NCBI GenBank assembly: GCA_934597725.1
Contig: CAKTSK010000002.1
Span: forward strand, 62,001-126,000
Length of the DNA stretch: 64,000 bases
DNA from: an uncultured Eubacteriales bacterium
Lineage (GTDB): Bacteria; Bacillota; Clostridia; Oscillospirales; Oscillospiraceae
Direction: 5' to 3'
Shown here one piece after another: positions 1 to 9,636 of this stretch; position 1 is the first letter of the stretch, and each line of letters starts with the position of its first letter. The translations under genes and the position numbers were made by a program. Below the pieces are notes generated by a model, which did no database searches, was not told the origin of the DNA, and worked only from the letters and a program-made list of their open reading frames with translations.

Positions 1-798
1 GCTGCCTGCGGCGGCGCTCCCGCCGGCGAGGCCGAACCCAAGGAAGATCCCAACACCGCCAGTGAGCCTGTCACCCTGAAGATCGGCGCTACCCCCGCCC
101 CCCACCAGGAGATCCTGGAGCAGGTGGTCGACGTGCTGGCCGAGCAGGGCATCACCCTGGAGATCGTCCCCTACAACGACTACATCGCCCCCAACACCGC
201 CGTGGAGGAAGGCGAGAACGACGCCAACTTCTTCCAGCACATCACCTACATGGACAACTTCAACGCCGAGCGCGACACCCATCTGGTCAACGCCGGCTCC
301 ATCCACTATGAGCCCATGGGCATCTACGCCGGCAAGAGCGACTCCCTGGACAACGTTCCCGACGGGGCCGTCATCGCCGTGCCCAACGACACCACCAACG
401 AGGGCCGCGCCCTGCTGCTGCTCCAGGACCTGGGCCTGCTGACCCTGAAGGAGGACGCCGGTCTGGAGGCCACCCCCAACGACATCGCCTCCAACCCCAA
501 GAACCTGCAGTTCAAGGAGCTGGAAGCCGCCATGCTGCCCCAGACCATCGACGAGGTGGACTTCTCTGTCATCAACTCCAACTACGCCCTGGACGCCGGC
601 CTGGACCCCACCAAGGATGCCCTGGCCTCTGAGGATGCCCAGTCTGACGCCGCCCAGGCTTACACCAACATCATCGCCGTCAAGGAAGGCCGCGAGAACG
701 ACGAGGCCATCAAGGCCCTGGTCGCCGCCCTCCAGTCCGACGAGATCAAGACCTTCATCGAGACCACCTACAAGGGCTCTGTGGTCCCCATGTTCTGA
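1..798 (+). CDS. MetQ/NlpA-family substrate-binding lipoprotein (5' truncated)
   Basis: Lipid-anchored extracellular binding protein of a methionine-type (MetNIQ) ABC transporter. The window opens inside the signal peptide: the first codons read A-A-C-G-G, the end of a lipobox with the lipidated Cys at visible residue 3. An acidic/Ala-rich linker precedes the family start VTLKIGATPAPHQEIL. NlpA features follow: VEIVPYNDYIAPN-like, the acidic block EGENDANFFQH, and ANFFQH-type ligand-pocket residues. About 265 residues are visible, so only roughly 20 codons are missing. A strong terminator follows directly, so this is the last gene of its operon; metN and metI are expected just left of the window. 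Ligand (methionine or another amino acid) is inferred from family only. Confidence 0.88.
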   Translation, partial: AACGGAPAGEAEPKEDPNTASEPVTLKIGATPAPHQEILEQVVDVLAEQGITLEIVPYNDYIAPNTAVEEGENDANFFQHITYMDNFNAERDTHLVNAGSIHYEPMGIYAGKSDSLDNVPDGAVIAVPNDTTNEGRALLLLQDLGLLTLKEDAGLEATPNDIASNPKNLQFKELEAAMLPQTIDEVDFSVINSNYALDAGLDPTKDALASEDAQSDAAQAYTNIIAVKEGRENDEAIKALVAALQSDEIKTFIETTYKGSVVPMF

Positions 799-843
799 GG
801 AAATCCCTTCCTGCTATCCCAACCATTTCCACCCCAAGCCTGA

Positions 844-880
844 AAAAGGCGGGAGAAGCCAGTGCTTCTCCCGCCTTTTG
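844..880 (+). terminator. Rho-independent terminator of the metQ-type operon
   Basis: A 15-bp stem (AAAGGCGGGAGAAGC paired with GCTTCTCCCGCCTTT) with a 4-base loop, ending in a short T run. Confidence 0.85.
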
Positions 881-893
881 TCGTTTTCGACCC

Positions 894-921
894 TTGACAG
901 TCCCTGTAATCCTGCTAAACT
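894..921 (+). promoter_or_regulatory. Sigma-A promoter for the MATE gene
   Basis: TTGACA at 894-899 and TAAACT at 916-921, spacing 16. The box pair sits 55 bases ahead of the start codon, immediately after the preceding terminator. Confidence 0.6.
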
Positions 922-975
922 ATAGTTTTACTGTTTGATGATCTTAGATCCATTTCAGAGAAAGGAGAGAATGCG

Positions 976-2358
976 ATGGAACGATCCGTATCCCGCGGGA
1001 CCGACCGGGAGAACAAGATGGGGGTGCAGCCCGTCGGGCGGCTGCTGGCCGGCATGGCCGTGCCCATGATGATCTCCATGCTGGTCCAGGCGCTGTACAA
1101 TATCGTGGACAGTATCTTTGTCTCCCGGCTCAGCGAGAACGCCCTGACCGCCGTCTCCCTGGCCTTTCCCCTGCAAAACCTGATGATCGCCGTGTGCGCC
1201 GGCACCACGGTGGGCATGAACGCCCTGCTCTCCCGCTCCCTGGGCGCCAAGGAGCAGGACAAGGCCGACCAGGCCGCCAACACCGGTATTTTTCTGGGGC
1301 TTGCGTCCTTCGCCGTGTTCTGTGTGCTGGGGCTCACCCTCTCCCACACCTTCTTCCGCCTGCAGACCGACGTGGCGGAGATCGTCACCGCCGGCACCGT
1401 TTATGGGCAGATCTGCCTGGGGGCCTCGGTGGGGCTGTTCTGCCAGTTCACCTTTGAGCGGCTGCTGCAATCCACCGGCCGCACCCATCTGTCCATGTGT
1501 ACCCAGCTGCTGGGCGCCCTGCTGAACATCCTGCTGGACCCCATTCTGATCTTCGGCCTGTTCGGCTTCCCCCGCCTGGGCGTGGCCGGCGCGGCCCTGG
1601 CCACGGTCATCGGCCAGTGCGTGGCCGCCACCGCCGCCCTCATCATGAACCTCAAGTGCAACCCGGAGATCCACCTGTCCCTGCGCCGCGTCCGCTGGCA
1701 CAGCGCCACCGCCAAGCACATCTACCGCATCGGCCTGCCCTCCATCGTCATGCAGTGCATTGGCTCGATCATGGTCTTTGGCGTCAACAAGATCCTGCTC
1801 TCCTTCACCACCACCGCCACCGCCGTGTTCGGGGCCTATTTCAAGCTGCAAAGCTTCATCTTCATGCCCGTCTTTGGCCTGAACAACGGCATGGTCCCCA
1901 TCGTGGCCTACAACTACGGCGCCCGCCAGCCGGCCCGGGTGAAGCGGACCATCAAGCTGGCCATCCTCTCGGCCATGAGCATCATGGCCGTGGGGCTGGC
2001 CCTGTTCGAGCTGATCCCCGGCCCCCTGCTCACCCTCTTCGACGCCTCGGAGAACATGCTGGCCATCGGCATCCCCGCCCTGCGGATCATCGCCCTGTCC
2101 TTCGTGCTGGCCGGCTTCTGCATCATTTCCATGTCCGTCTGCCAGGCCATCGGCAACCCGATCTACAGTCTGGTCGTCTCCGTCTGCCGCCAGCTGGTGG
2201 TGCTGCTGCCGGTGGCGTGGCTGCTCTCCCGGACAGGGGTGCTGACCCTGGTGTGGCTGGCCTTCCCCATCGCCGAGCTCATGTCCCTGACCCTCAGCGC
2301 CATATTCCTCCGCAAGACCCTCCGCACCGCAGAGGCGGCCATGGCCAAGGCCCCCTGA
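976..2358 (+). CDS. MATE-family multidrug/cation antiporter
   Basis: A 460-residue integral membrane protein of the MatE family (NorM/DinF-like), predicted to export cationic drugs or metabolites by Na+ or H+ antiport. Two MatE repeats are recognisable: the first begins with GRLLAGMAVPMMISMLVQALYN-type sequence near residue 20, the second near residue 240 with IYRIGLPSIVMQ. About 12 hydrophobic segments are visible, as is usual for the family at this length. ATG 976 is chosen because AGGAG lies 9 bases upstream. The gene is monocistronic, with its own promoter and terminator. No regulator is adjacent, and substrate cannot be told from sequence. Confidence 0.92.
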   Translation: MERSVSRGTDRENKMGVQPVGRLLAGMAVPMMISMLVQALYNIVDSIFVSRLSENALTAVSLAFPLQNLMIAVCAGTTVGMNALLSRSLGAKEQDKADQAANTGIFLGLASFAVFCVLGLTLSHTFFRLQTDVAEIVTAGTVYGQICLGASVGLFCQFTFERLLQSTGRTHLSMCTQLLGALLNILLDPILIFGLFGFPRLGVAGAALATVIGQCVAATAALIMNLKCNPEIHLSLRRVRWHSATAKHIYRIGLPSIVMQCIGSIMVFGVNKILLSFTTTATAVFGAYFKLQSFIFMPVFGLNNGMVPIVAYNYGARQPARVKRTIKLAILSAMSIMAVGLALFELIPGPLLTLFDASENMLAIGIPALRIIALSFVLAGFCIISMSVCQAIGNPIYSLVVSVCRQLVVLLPVAWLLSRTGVLTLVWLAFPIAELMSLTLSAIFLRKTLRTAEAAMAKAP

Positions 2359-2374
2359 TCCCCTCTCTCAACAC

Positions 2375-2412
2375 GAAAAGACAGCCTTCCGGCCAGGAAG
2401 GCTGTCTTTTTC
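2375..2412 (+). terminator. Terminator of the MATE gene
   Basis: A 15-bp perfect stem AAAAGACAGCCTTCC/GGAAGGCTGTCTTTT with a 5-base loop and T run. Confidence 0.88.
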
Positions 2413-2445
2413 ATGTGTGCTTCTTGCTCACGTGGTCCCCTCCAC

Positions 2446-2482
2446 GCAAAAAACAGCGGAGCGGCAAAGCGCCGCTCCGCTG
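2446..2482 (-). terminator. Terminator of the YaaH-like transporter gene
   Basis: Stem CAGCGGAGCGGC/GCCGCTCCGCTG with a 5-base loop. On the minus strand it is followed by six T, and it lies just downstream of the minus-strand gene. Confidence 0.8.
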
Positions 2483-2548
2483 TGGGTGGTGTGGTTTGAG
2501 CCGGTTTCAATGGGGTGGATGGGATGAAAGAGAATCGTCCGGTCCGCC

Positions 2549-3085
2549 TCAAAGGAACAGGGCGGGGAAGAGCAGGAAGGCGGAGATCACGCCGATGGCC
2601 AGGTTGCACACGCCAGCCAGCTTGTTCAGCGCGGGCTTGCCGGTGTACCAGGCGGGGATCAGGGTGGCCAGCAGCACGTCGATGACCACCAGGTCGATGC
2701 CCAGAGGCCAGACCAGGCCGTCCTGGAACGCGCGCACGGTGAAGCCGATGCACAGGATCAGGCCGCAGAGGAAGAAGTGGGCCATGACCTTCTTGTCGCC
2801 GCCCTTGATGAAGAAGAAGCCGACGAGGACCCAGAACAGACCGAAGAAGCCGAACACAGTGCCCAGATAGACGCTGTGGTCGCCGCCCACGGAGAACAGG
2901 TACATGCACAGAGAGGTGAACAGCTGGGTGAAGCCGCCAAAGAAGATGGCGATGTAGCCCAGGGAACGGGTGAGCTTCTCGTGGTCAGCGCCTTTTACGC
3001 CGACGCCGACCTGCTCCAGGCCAAAGCAGATGACCGTGGCAAAGAGACCAAACAGACCGATGGCTTCGGGATTGACAGGAAACAT
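2549..3085 (-). CDS. GPR1/FUN34/YaaH-like acetate/succinate transporter
   Basis: A 178-residue membrane protein with about six transmembrane segments. The N-terminus NPEAIGLFGLFATVI corresponds to the NPAPLGLxGF signature of the GPR1/FUN34/YaaH (SatP) family, which moves acetate and related short-chain acids across the membrane. Later blocks (GGFTQLF, LGTVFGFFGLFWV, GIDLVVIDVLLATLIP) fit the six-helix plan. ATG 3085 has AGGAGG ten bases upstream. It is monocistronic with its own terminator. The family call is by motif; a related small channel-like family is the alternative. In a fermenting gut clostridium, acetate exchange would be a sensible role (inference). Confidence 0.68.
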   Translation of the reverse strand: MFPVNPEAIGLFGLFATVICFGLEQVGVGVKGADHEKLTRSLGYIAIFFGGFTQLFTSLCMYLFSVGGDHSVYLGTVFGFFGLFWVLVGFFFIKGGDKKVMAHFFLCGLILCIGFTVRAFQDGLVWPLGIDLVVIDVLLATLIPAWYTGKPALNKLAGVCNLAIGVISAFLLFPALFL

Positions 3086-3343
3086 AGGGAATATCCTCCT
3101 TTAATGAAATGGGTGTGAAACCGATCAACTGGGCATAAGGTACCCTATCCGGCCGAAAAAGTCAACCTAATGTCAATATACAAAAGGAAAGAAAACATTT
3201 CTTCACGGGGGCGACGGGAATCTTGCGAGAATACCTAGGAAAGGTCCGTTTTGCAGGAAATGGCGGCGCAGCCTCCAAAGTTTTTTCTATCGCTCCCAAA
3301 AAATCCCATGAAACGAATTGGCCTCTGCAAAAAAATGACGGCG

Positions 3344-3392
3344 CAAAAAAATGAACTTGCCGCCGGGCGCGGCGTTCCGCGTCCGGCGGCAA
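3344..3392 (-). terminator. Terminator of the M23 peptidase gene
   Basis: GC-rich inverted repeat TTGCCGCCGG...CCGGCGGCAA just after the minus-strand stop codon; a T-rich stretch follows about five bases later on that strand. The remainder of 3102-3343 holds no gene that I can support. Confidence 0.6.
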
Positions 3393-3396
3393 AGTG

Positions 3397-4797
3397 TCAA
3401 GGTAGACAGTTTTCCGGGTCCAGCAGGGTCCCCTGCCACAGCAGCTCAAAGTGGCAGTGGGGGCCGGTGGAGCGACCGGTGGACCCCACCAGGGCGATGG
3501 TCTCCCCCTGGGCCACCGTCTGCCCCACCTGGGCCAGCAGCTGGGAGCAGTGGGCATAATAGGTGACGTAGCCGTTGCCATGGTCCACCTGGAGCAGGTT
3601 GCCATAGGTCCCCTTGGGGCCGGACCAGATCACCGTGCCCCCGGCGGCGGCGGTGATGGGGGTGCCGCTGGGGGCGGCGATGTCCAGCCCCCGGTGGAAC
3701 CCGCTGCCCCCAAAGATCTGCCGGGGGCCGAAGGGCGAGCTGATCCGTCCTTGCAGGGGCCACAGGAAGCGTCCCTTGGCCCCCGCCTCCCCCTGGGCGG
3801 TGCCCACCGCCACCTGGGTGGGGACGGCCGGCGTGAGCAGGTTCACCGACATGGTCTGCCGGCTCTGCTCCTGTCCCAGCAGACAGACCACCCGCTCGGT
3901 GCGCTCCTCCAGGCCGGGGGTCCCCTCCTGGATGGTCTGGCGCTGGCCCACCAGCAGGGTGTCGTCCGGGATCTCCTGGACCGCCGGCGGCACCGGCTGG
4001 GTGGTGGTGACCTCCCCCTCCGTATGGACCAGCAGCAGCGGCAGCGCAGCGCCTTCTGTCTCTGGCGGCTGTTCTTCCTCCCCGCAGGCCCGGGCCAGCT
4101 GGTCCAGCGCCGGCTGGACCTGGCTGCGGGGCTGGAGCAGCCGCTGAAGCAGCCCCGCCTCGTCCAGCAGCTCCGTCTCCTGGGGCAGATAGACCTCCTC
4201 CACGGCGATCTCGCCGCTGAAATAGGCGGCTGTGGTATCCGAGGTCCGGTAGTGGTCCTTCACCGCCTCCAGGGCCTGGTCGATGGTCTGGCGCTGGCCG
4301 CAGGCGGCTACGGGGACCCCGTCCACGGTGAGCAGCCAGCGGACCGCCACCCGATCCACCGTCTCCATAAGGCGGTCGGTCAGCTGGGCCGGGGTTTGCA
4401 GTTGCTCCTTGGGGGCGATGGTCAGGGCCACCGTGGTCTGCTGGGGATAGGCATAGTCCTCCTGCAAGATCTGGGAGACCTGGTCCTCCACTTGAGACAC
4501 GGCGGTCTGATAGGTCTCCGTGGCGGGGACAAAGGCCAGGGGGGCCGCGTCCCCGGCGGAGACCGCATAGCACAGGGTGCAGGTGGACACCAGCACCGCC
4601 CCCGCCGCCGTCAGCCCCGTCAGCCCCAGCAGCACCCCCGCCGCCAGCCGCCGCCGGCGGCGGCGGACCGGGACCTCTCCCGGCGGCGACAGCCGGGGGG
4701 AGAAGTCCGCCGGGATGGGCGGGAGCTCTCCAGGGAGGACGGAAGAGGGTTCATGGGTGGAATGTTCCAAAGCGCGCTCCTTTCCAGGTGGTTGCAT
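3397..4797 (-). CDS. Membrane-anchored G5 / M23 murein endopeptidase
   Basis: A 466-residue bitopic protein that should cleave peptidoglycan cross-bridges outside the membrane. Order of parts: a Pro/Arg-rich cytoplasmic tail; one transmembrane helix at about residues 51-73; a long extracellular region with a G5-like segment near residues 270-310 (VPPAVQEIPDDTLLVGQ then GLEERTERVV); and a C-terminal M23 (lysostaphin/LytM) domain. Zn ligands of the M23 fold are visible: H and D in FHRGLDIAAPSG near residue 366, and the HCHFEL motif near 447. The family call is firm. Whether it acts in growth or sporulation (SpoIIQ-like proteins share the layout) is not shown. Start ATG 4797 follows an ordinary, not strong, ribosome site. 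Confidence 0.88.
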   Translation of the reverse strand: MQPPGKERALEHSTHEPSSVLPGELPPIPADFSPRLSPPGEVPVRRRRRRLAAGVLLGLTGLTAAGAVLVSTCTLCYAVSAGDAAPLAFVPATETYQTAVSQVEDQVSQILQEDYAYPQQTTVALTIAPKEQLQTPAQLTDRLMETVDRVAVRWLLTVDGVPVAACGQRQTIDQALEAVKDHYRTSDTTAAYFSGEIAVEEVYLPQETELLDEAGLLQRLLQPRSQVQPALDQLARACGEEEQPPETEGAALPLLLVHTEGEVTTTQPVPPAVQEIPDDTLLVGQRQTIQEGTPGLEERTERVVCLLGQEQSRQTMSVNLLTPAVPTQVAVGTAQGEAGAKGRFLWPLQGRISSPFGPRQIFGGSGFHRGLDIAAPSGTPITAAAGGTVIWSGPKGTYGNLLQVDHGNGYVTYYAHCSQLLAQVGQTVAQGETIALVGSTGRSTGPHCHFELLWQGTLLDPENCLP

Positions 4798-4981
4798 AGT
4801 GAATACAATTCGGTAACAAAATAGTTACAGAAAGATGATACGAGGGGCGCGCGCCGCCGTCAAGGGGTTGAAAATCAGGGTTTTTGCCGCCTTTGGGTCT
4901 TTGCCGGAGAAGGCAGACGAGCAGCCCTTTCTTTTTTCCCGCCCCGGGCTGCCGGAGGGGAAATTTCTCCCGGCAGAGGAC

Positions 4982-5010
4982 TTTACAGTGGGTATAGGAC
5001 AAGGTATAAT
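4982..5010 (+). promoter_or_regulatory. Sigma-A promoter for the XRE regulator
   Basis: TTTACA at 4982-4987 and TATAAT at 5005-5010, spacing exactly 17. Confidence 0.8.
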
Positions 5011-5066
5011 ATTACACTACAAAATGAACGCCCGGCAGCCGGGCAACGCAGAGCAGGAGGGATGGT

Positions 5067-5420
5067 ATGCATGTAGGATTTGCCCGGGTCCTGTCCCAGC
5101 TGCGCCACGAAAAAGGCGTCAGCCAGCGGCAGGCGGCCCAATCCCTGGGGGTCTCCCAGGCGCTGCTGTCCCACTATGAAAACGGCATCCGGGAACCCGG
5201 CCTGGCCTTTGTGGTGCGGGCCTGCGACTACTATCAGGTCTCGGCAGACTACCTGCTGGGGCGGTGCAGCGCCCAGCCCCAGGACCCGGCTCTGTCCGCC
5301 GCCGAGCTGCTGACCCAGCTCTGCCTGGAGCTCTGCCGGCGGGACCCGGCCCACAAGCCCCTGTTTCATCTGCTGGCCGGGGAGCTGAACCAAGCCCTGG
5401 CCGAGGAGGAGGACCCCTGA
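5067..5420 (+). CDS. XRE-family helix-turn-helix transcriptional regulator
   Basis: A 117-residue protein with a Cro/C1-type HTH at residues 6-60. The typical blocks are present: LRHEKGVSQRQAAQSLGVSQALLSHYENG, then PGLAFVVRACDYYQVSADYLLGR. The C-terminal half is a short helical, acidic tail with no recognisable sensor. ATG 5067 is preceded by AGGAGG at spacing 6; an upstream out-of-frame ATG at 5062 is ignored. The target is unknown. It lies just ahead of lepA but has its own promoter and a small terminator, so lepA is probably not its target. Confidence 0.88.
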   Translation: MHVGFARVLSQLRHEKGVSQRQAAQSLGVSQALLSHYENGIREPGLAFVVRACDYYQVSADYLLGRCSAQPQDPALSAAELLTQLCLELCRRDPAHKPLFHLLAGELNQALAEEEDP

Positions 5421-5424
5421 CCGC

Positions 5425-5446
5425 CCGCCGCACCGGCGGCGTTTTT
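5425..5446 (+). terminator. Small terminator after the XRE gene
   Basis: A 6-bp stem CCGCCG/CGGCGG with a 3-base loop followed by TTTTT; short but T-rich. Some read-through into lepA is likely because no other promoter for lepA is evident. Confidence 0.5.
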
Positions 5447-5505
5447 CTGCCGCCCGCGCTGCCGGACGCCCCGGGCGGCGGTTCCATAAGGAGGACAACA
5501 CTGAT

Positions 5506-7311
<1,806 letters not shown>

Positions 7312-7331
7312 CCGTTACTCTACCAACAAAC

Positions 7332-7364
7332 AGAGGCTCCTCCGATCTAATCGGAGGAGCCTCT
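7332..7364. terminator. Bidirectional terminator between lepA and the DUF4230 pair
   Basis: A 14-bp perfect stem GAGGCTCCTCCGAT/ATCGGAGGAGCCTC with a 3-base loop between convergent genes; moderately T-rich flanks on both strands. Confidence 0.75.
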
Positions 7365-7371
7365 TATGATA

Positions 7372-8019
7372 TTATTCTGTCTCTTCGGATGTTGCTTCTG
7401 GTTCCGTTGTGTCGGCGGCAGGGTTTCCCTCAGAATCCAGGTAGACCCACTCAATTTGATAGTCTTTTCCAACCGCAGCCCCAATGTTTCTAACATATTC
7501 CCCCAGCAATTCTTGTGCCCGCTGCTGGGCATTTCCCAACAAAGCTTTGTTGCTGGATGCCAGTTTTTCCAACTGACGCTGCGCCTCATCGAATGCTGCT
7601 ACTTCATCCCCGGCTTCAATGTCGGCAGAGTCCTTGTCCACGATAAAGGAATCTTCCGAAAGGGACGACGAGTCCACCTTGCAGCCAAGCACCTTTGCTT
7701 CCGGCAGGGTGATTTTCACGGTCGTATCCTGAATGTCAACAATCTCTACCTGAGATACATCCACACCAAACTGAACAACGCCGCTATACTCGACCCAGAA
7801 ACGCTTATCCTTTTTCCACCAAAGCGCCCCTTGCGCGTCTTCCTCTGTAAACTTTGCCACGTTATGATAGTAACAATCCATGACTGCCAACTCACAGATG
7901 GCTTTGATTTGCTTTTCTTGCAGTTTCAGTGCCGACAGATCTTCCTCCGCAGGCGCCGCACAGGATGCACACAGGACCACCATGACGAAAGTCATCATCA
8001 AACCAACGATCTTCTTCAT
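7372..8019 (-). CDS. DUF4230-family lipoprotein
   Basis: A 215-residue predicted lipoprotein: MKK start, hydrophobic core, lipobox ending CASCA (Cys near residue 20). The body matches DUF4230 in its pattern: charged LKLQEKQIKAICELAV, the central VVQFGVDVSQVEIVDIQDTTVKITLPEAKV, and the late helical block FDEAQRQLEKL...NAQQRAQELL. An upstream GTG (8037) would overlap the stop of the preceding gene, but ATG 8019 has GGAGGGG at a better distance and starts the signal peptide directly, so it is chosen. It forms a pair with the next DUF4230 gene 14 bases upstream. Function of DUF4230 is unknown; the cell-surface location is inferred. Confidence 0.8.
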   Translation of the reverse strand: MKKIVGLMMTFVMVVLCASCAAPAEEDLSALKLQEKQIKAICELAVMDCYYHNVAKFTEEDAQGALWWKKDKRFWVEYSGVVQFGVDVSQVEIVDIQDTTVKITLPEAKVLGCKVDSSSLSEDSFIVDKDSADIEAGDEVAAFDEAQRQLEKLASSNKALLGNAQQRAQELLGEYVRNIGAAVGKDYQIEWVYLDSEGNPAADTTEPEATSEETE

Positions 8020-8033
8020 TGTTCCGCCCCTCC

Positions 8034-8651
8034 TCACACGATCTCCACGGTATACCCTGGCTCTAATTGTTCAACGATCGGTCTGGTCAGGGCGGTCAAT
8101 ACATTCTCCGCATTCTGTTGTGCCAGTGCAAGGATCGCAGTCTGTTCTTTGCTTTCTCTCAGTACATCCTCCTCACAGGCCTTGAACGCCTCTTGTGTCA
8201 CCGCAGAGGTGTTTACCTTCGTGTTATAGAAGATAAATTCCAAGGATGAAATATCTACATTCACCTCTGTAACAGACACTTCTGGAATATCAATTTTGAT
8301 TTGTTTCCCCCCAGAATCCTGGGAAACGCGCACCTTTTCAAGGTCGATCCCCGCGTTTACCTTGGCTTCATAGGAAACATAGTAGTCTGTTTTTTCCGGG
8401 TTTTTCTCGTTGTTCACCTGTGCAACGCCGTTATAAACAGCCGTGAACGTGGAGAGGTCACTCACCTCGATGATCTTCTCCAATGTAGCAGTCGTACTTA
8501 CCGCAGCCCCCGATTCCTCTTCCCCTGCGACGCGGAAGACGATAACCGCGACAACCACTACCACAAGCACTGCAGCACAAATGACCATCCATAATTTTGA
8601 CTTTTTCCAGCTTGCTCGGATTTTGCGCTTGCGTTCAGTCAGGTTTTTCAT
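8034..8651 (-). CDS. DUF4230-family membrane protein
   Basis: A 205-residue protein with a basic N-terminus, one transmembrane helix at about residues 21-41 (WMVICAAVLVVVVVAVIV), and an external DUF4230 domain: LEKIIEVSDLSTFTAVYNG, then GIDLEKVRVSQDSGGKQIKIDIPE, then the helical ALAQQNAENVL block. The longer reading frame to 8765 is rejected because AAAAGGAG precedes ATG 8651. It is co-transcribed with the lipoprotein paralogue that follows. The two share domain architecture but differ in anchoring (transmembrane versus lipid). Codon use is less GC-biased than in lepA, consistent with the locally AT-richer patch. Function unknown. Confidence 0.82.
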   Translation of the reverse strand: MKNLTERKRKIRASWKKSKLWMVICAAVLVVVVVAVIVFRVAGEEESGAAVSTTATLEKIIEVSDLSTFTAVYNGVAQVNNEKNPEKTDYYVSYEAKVNAGIDLEKVRVSQDSGGKQIKIDIPEVSVTEVNVDISSLEFIFYNTKVNTSAVTQEAFKACEEDVLRESKEQTAILALAQQNAENVLTALTRPIVEQLEPGYTVEIV

Positions 8652-8709
8652 ACTCTTGTTCTCCTTTTCTTCGGGATCTACTCCCTTTTCTAGAAGAGCG
8701 CTTGTAATT

Positions 8710-8724
8710 TTCGCGAATTGCGAA
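8710..8724. promoter_or_regulatory. Palindrome in the DUF4230 promoter region (possible operator)
   Basis: TTCGC-GAATT-GCGAA, a perfect 5+5 inverted repeat whose 5-base centre is itself near-palindromic. It lies 13-27 bases downstream of the -10 box on the minus strand, where a repressor would block initiation. No cognate regulator is adjacent. Confidence 0.4.
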
Positions 8725-8736
8725 TCATATGGTATC

Positions 8737-8765
8737 AATATAGCAAACTTTGATGAAAAGTACAA
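8737..8765 (-). promoter_or_regulatory. Promoter of the DUF4230 pair
   Basis: Minus strand TTGTAC (8760-8765) and TATATT (8737-8742), spacing 17. Confidence 0.65.
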
Positions 8766-8836
8766 GACAGGATACCAAGCTCAACGAACTATAGACCTCT
8801 GGCGCTTACCGTTTACGCACACCACCAAACGACAAC

Positions 8837-8868
8837 AGCGCCCCCGGCCGTATCTGGCCGGGGGCGCT
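8837..8868. terminator. GC-rich hairpin after the 8902-9330 lipoprotein gene
   Basis: A 13-bp stem AGCGCCCCCGGCC/GGCCGGGGGCGCT with a 6-base loop. The T content after it is modest on both strands, so it may be a terminator or a stability hairpin. Confidence 0.5.
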
Positions 8869-8901
8869 GACTGTTTTGGGAATCACGATCCCACAGGCGG
8901 C

Positions 8902-9330
8902 TTATTCGAGGTTCGTCTGACAGGCTATCAGAGGCCCGCCGATGGCACCGCCGTCAGAGGCTTGCAGTTTGAAATAGAAGGTATCGTCGCGGGGATGAGG
9001 GAGTTCGCCGGTTTTTCCTTCGGGATCATCCGGAGACACGGTAATCGAGCTGACTAGGGTATCTCCCAAAAGGCCCTTTTTATAGAGCTGGACCGTGCAA
9101 TCGGAAGCGGCATTGTTTTGGAAGCAATAGGAAAGCACGTCTCCTGTCCCCTCGGTGCAGGTGAAGGGGGGCGATGCATAATGTCCATTCGAGGCGTAGG
9201 CCTCTTCTTTATATCGTACTGCCGACGGCATATCCTCCGACGCGGTATCAGAAGGAGCGTTCCCGCAGGCAGCAAGACCGACGCCGAGCAACAGGGCAAC
9301 AGGCAAAAGTGTGCAAAGCAGTTTTTTCAT
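8902..9330 (-). CDS. Small lipoprotein of unknown function
   Basis: A 142-residue lipoprotein: MKKLLCTLLPVALLLGVGLAAC, with the lipobox Cys at residue 22, followed by a Ser/Thr/Asp-rich linker. The mature part has a beta-rich look (CTEGTGDVLSYCFQNNAASDCTVQLYKKG, then LVSSITVSPDDPEG and FYFKLQASDGG), resembling a small jelly-roll or Ig-like module, with three Cys. I do not recognise a family. AAAAGGAG precedes ATG 9330, and a short possible upstream reading frame ends in an ATGA overlap with this start. The gene lies in the AT-richer lipoprotein patch. Confidence 0.75.
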   Translation of the reverse strand: MKKLLCTLLPVALLLGVGLAACGNAPSDTASEDMPSAVRYKEEAYASNGHYASPPFTCTEGTGDVLSYCFQNNAASDCTVQLYKKGLLGDTLVSSITVSPDDPEGKTGELPHPRDDTFYFKLQASDGGAIGGPLIACQTNLE

Positions 9331-9410
9331 CTTGTACTCCTTTTCCGTTGGGTCGTTCGGAACACGATCAAAGGATCGGGATGATTCTCTTGCATAATAT
9401 CCTTGACCAC
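9327..9410 (-). CDS. Possible 27-residue upstream peptide, coupled to the lipoprotein
   Basis: A GTG-initiated frame of 27 codons lies between the promoter at 9445-9473 and the lipoprotein start. Its TGA overlaps the ATG of the lipoprotein gene as ATGA, and AAGGAG lies 11 bases before the GTG. The product would be basic at its C-terminus (RTTQRKRSTR). This could be a leader peptide that couples translation, or a chance frame. No homologue is recognised. Confidence 0.3.
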   Translation of the reverse strand: MVKDIMQENHPDPLIVFRTTQRKRSTR

Positions 9411-9444
9411 ATGGGACTCATCTCCTTTTCTACTTTCTATGCAT

Positions 9445-9473
9445 AGTTTACCACAAACCCATCTGTTTATCAA
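9445..9473 (-). promoter_or_regulatory. Promoter of the 8902-9330 lipoprotein gene
   Basis: Minus strand TTGATA (9468-9473) and TAAACT (9445-9450), spacing 17. Confidence 0.55.
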
Positions 9474-9581
9474 TGAAAAATATTTGTTTTATAACCTCTC
9501 CTTGCAGGTCCTTTTTATAAACGCATACCGCTTTATCCGTTGAGGACAGCACCATCTGCACGCCGAAAGCAACAAAAAAAC

Positions 9582-9610
9582 TTGACGTAGTTGCAAATTT
9601 ATTGTATTAT
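9582..9610 (+). promoter_or_regulatory. Promoter of the small ORF and lipoprotein unit
   Basis: TTGACG at 9582-9587 and TATTAT at 9605-9610, spacing 17, in a distinctly AT-rich stretch. Confidence 0.72.
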
Positions 9611-9636
9611 TTATACATAAATAGGAGGTGGTGCCT

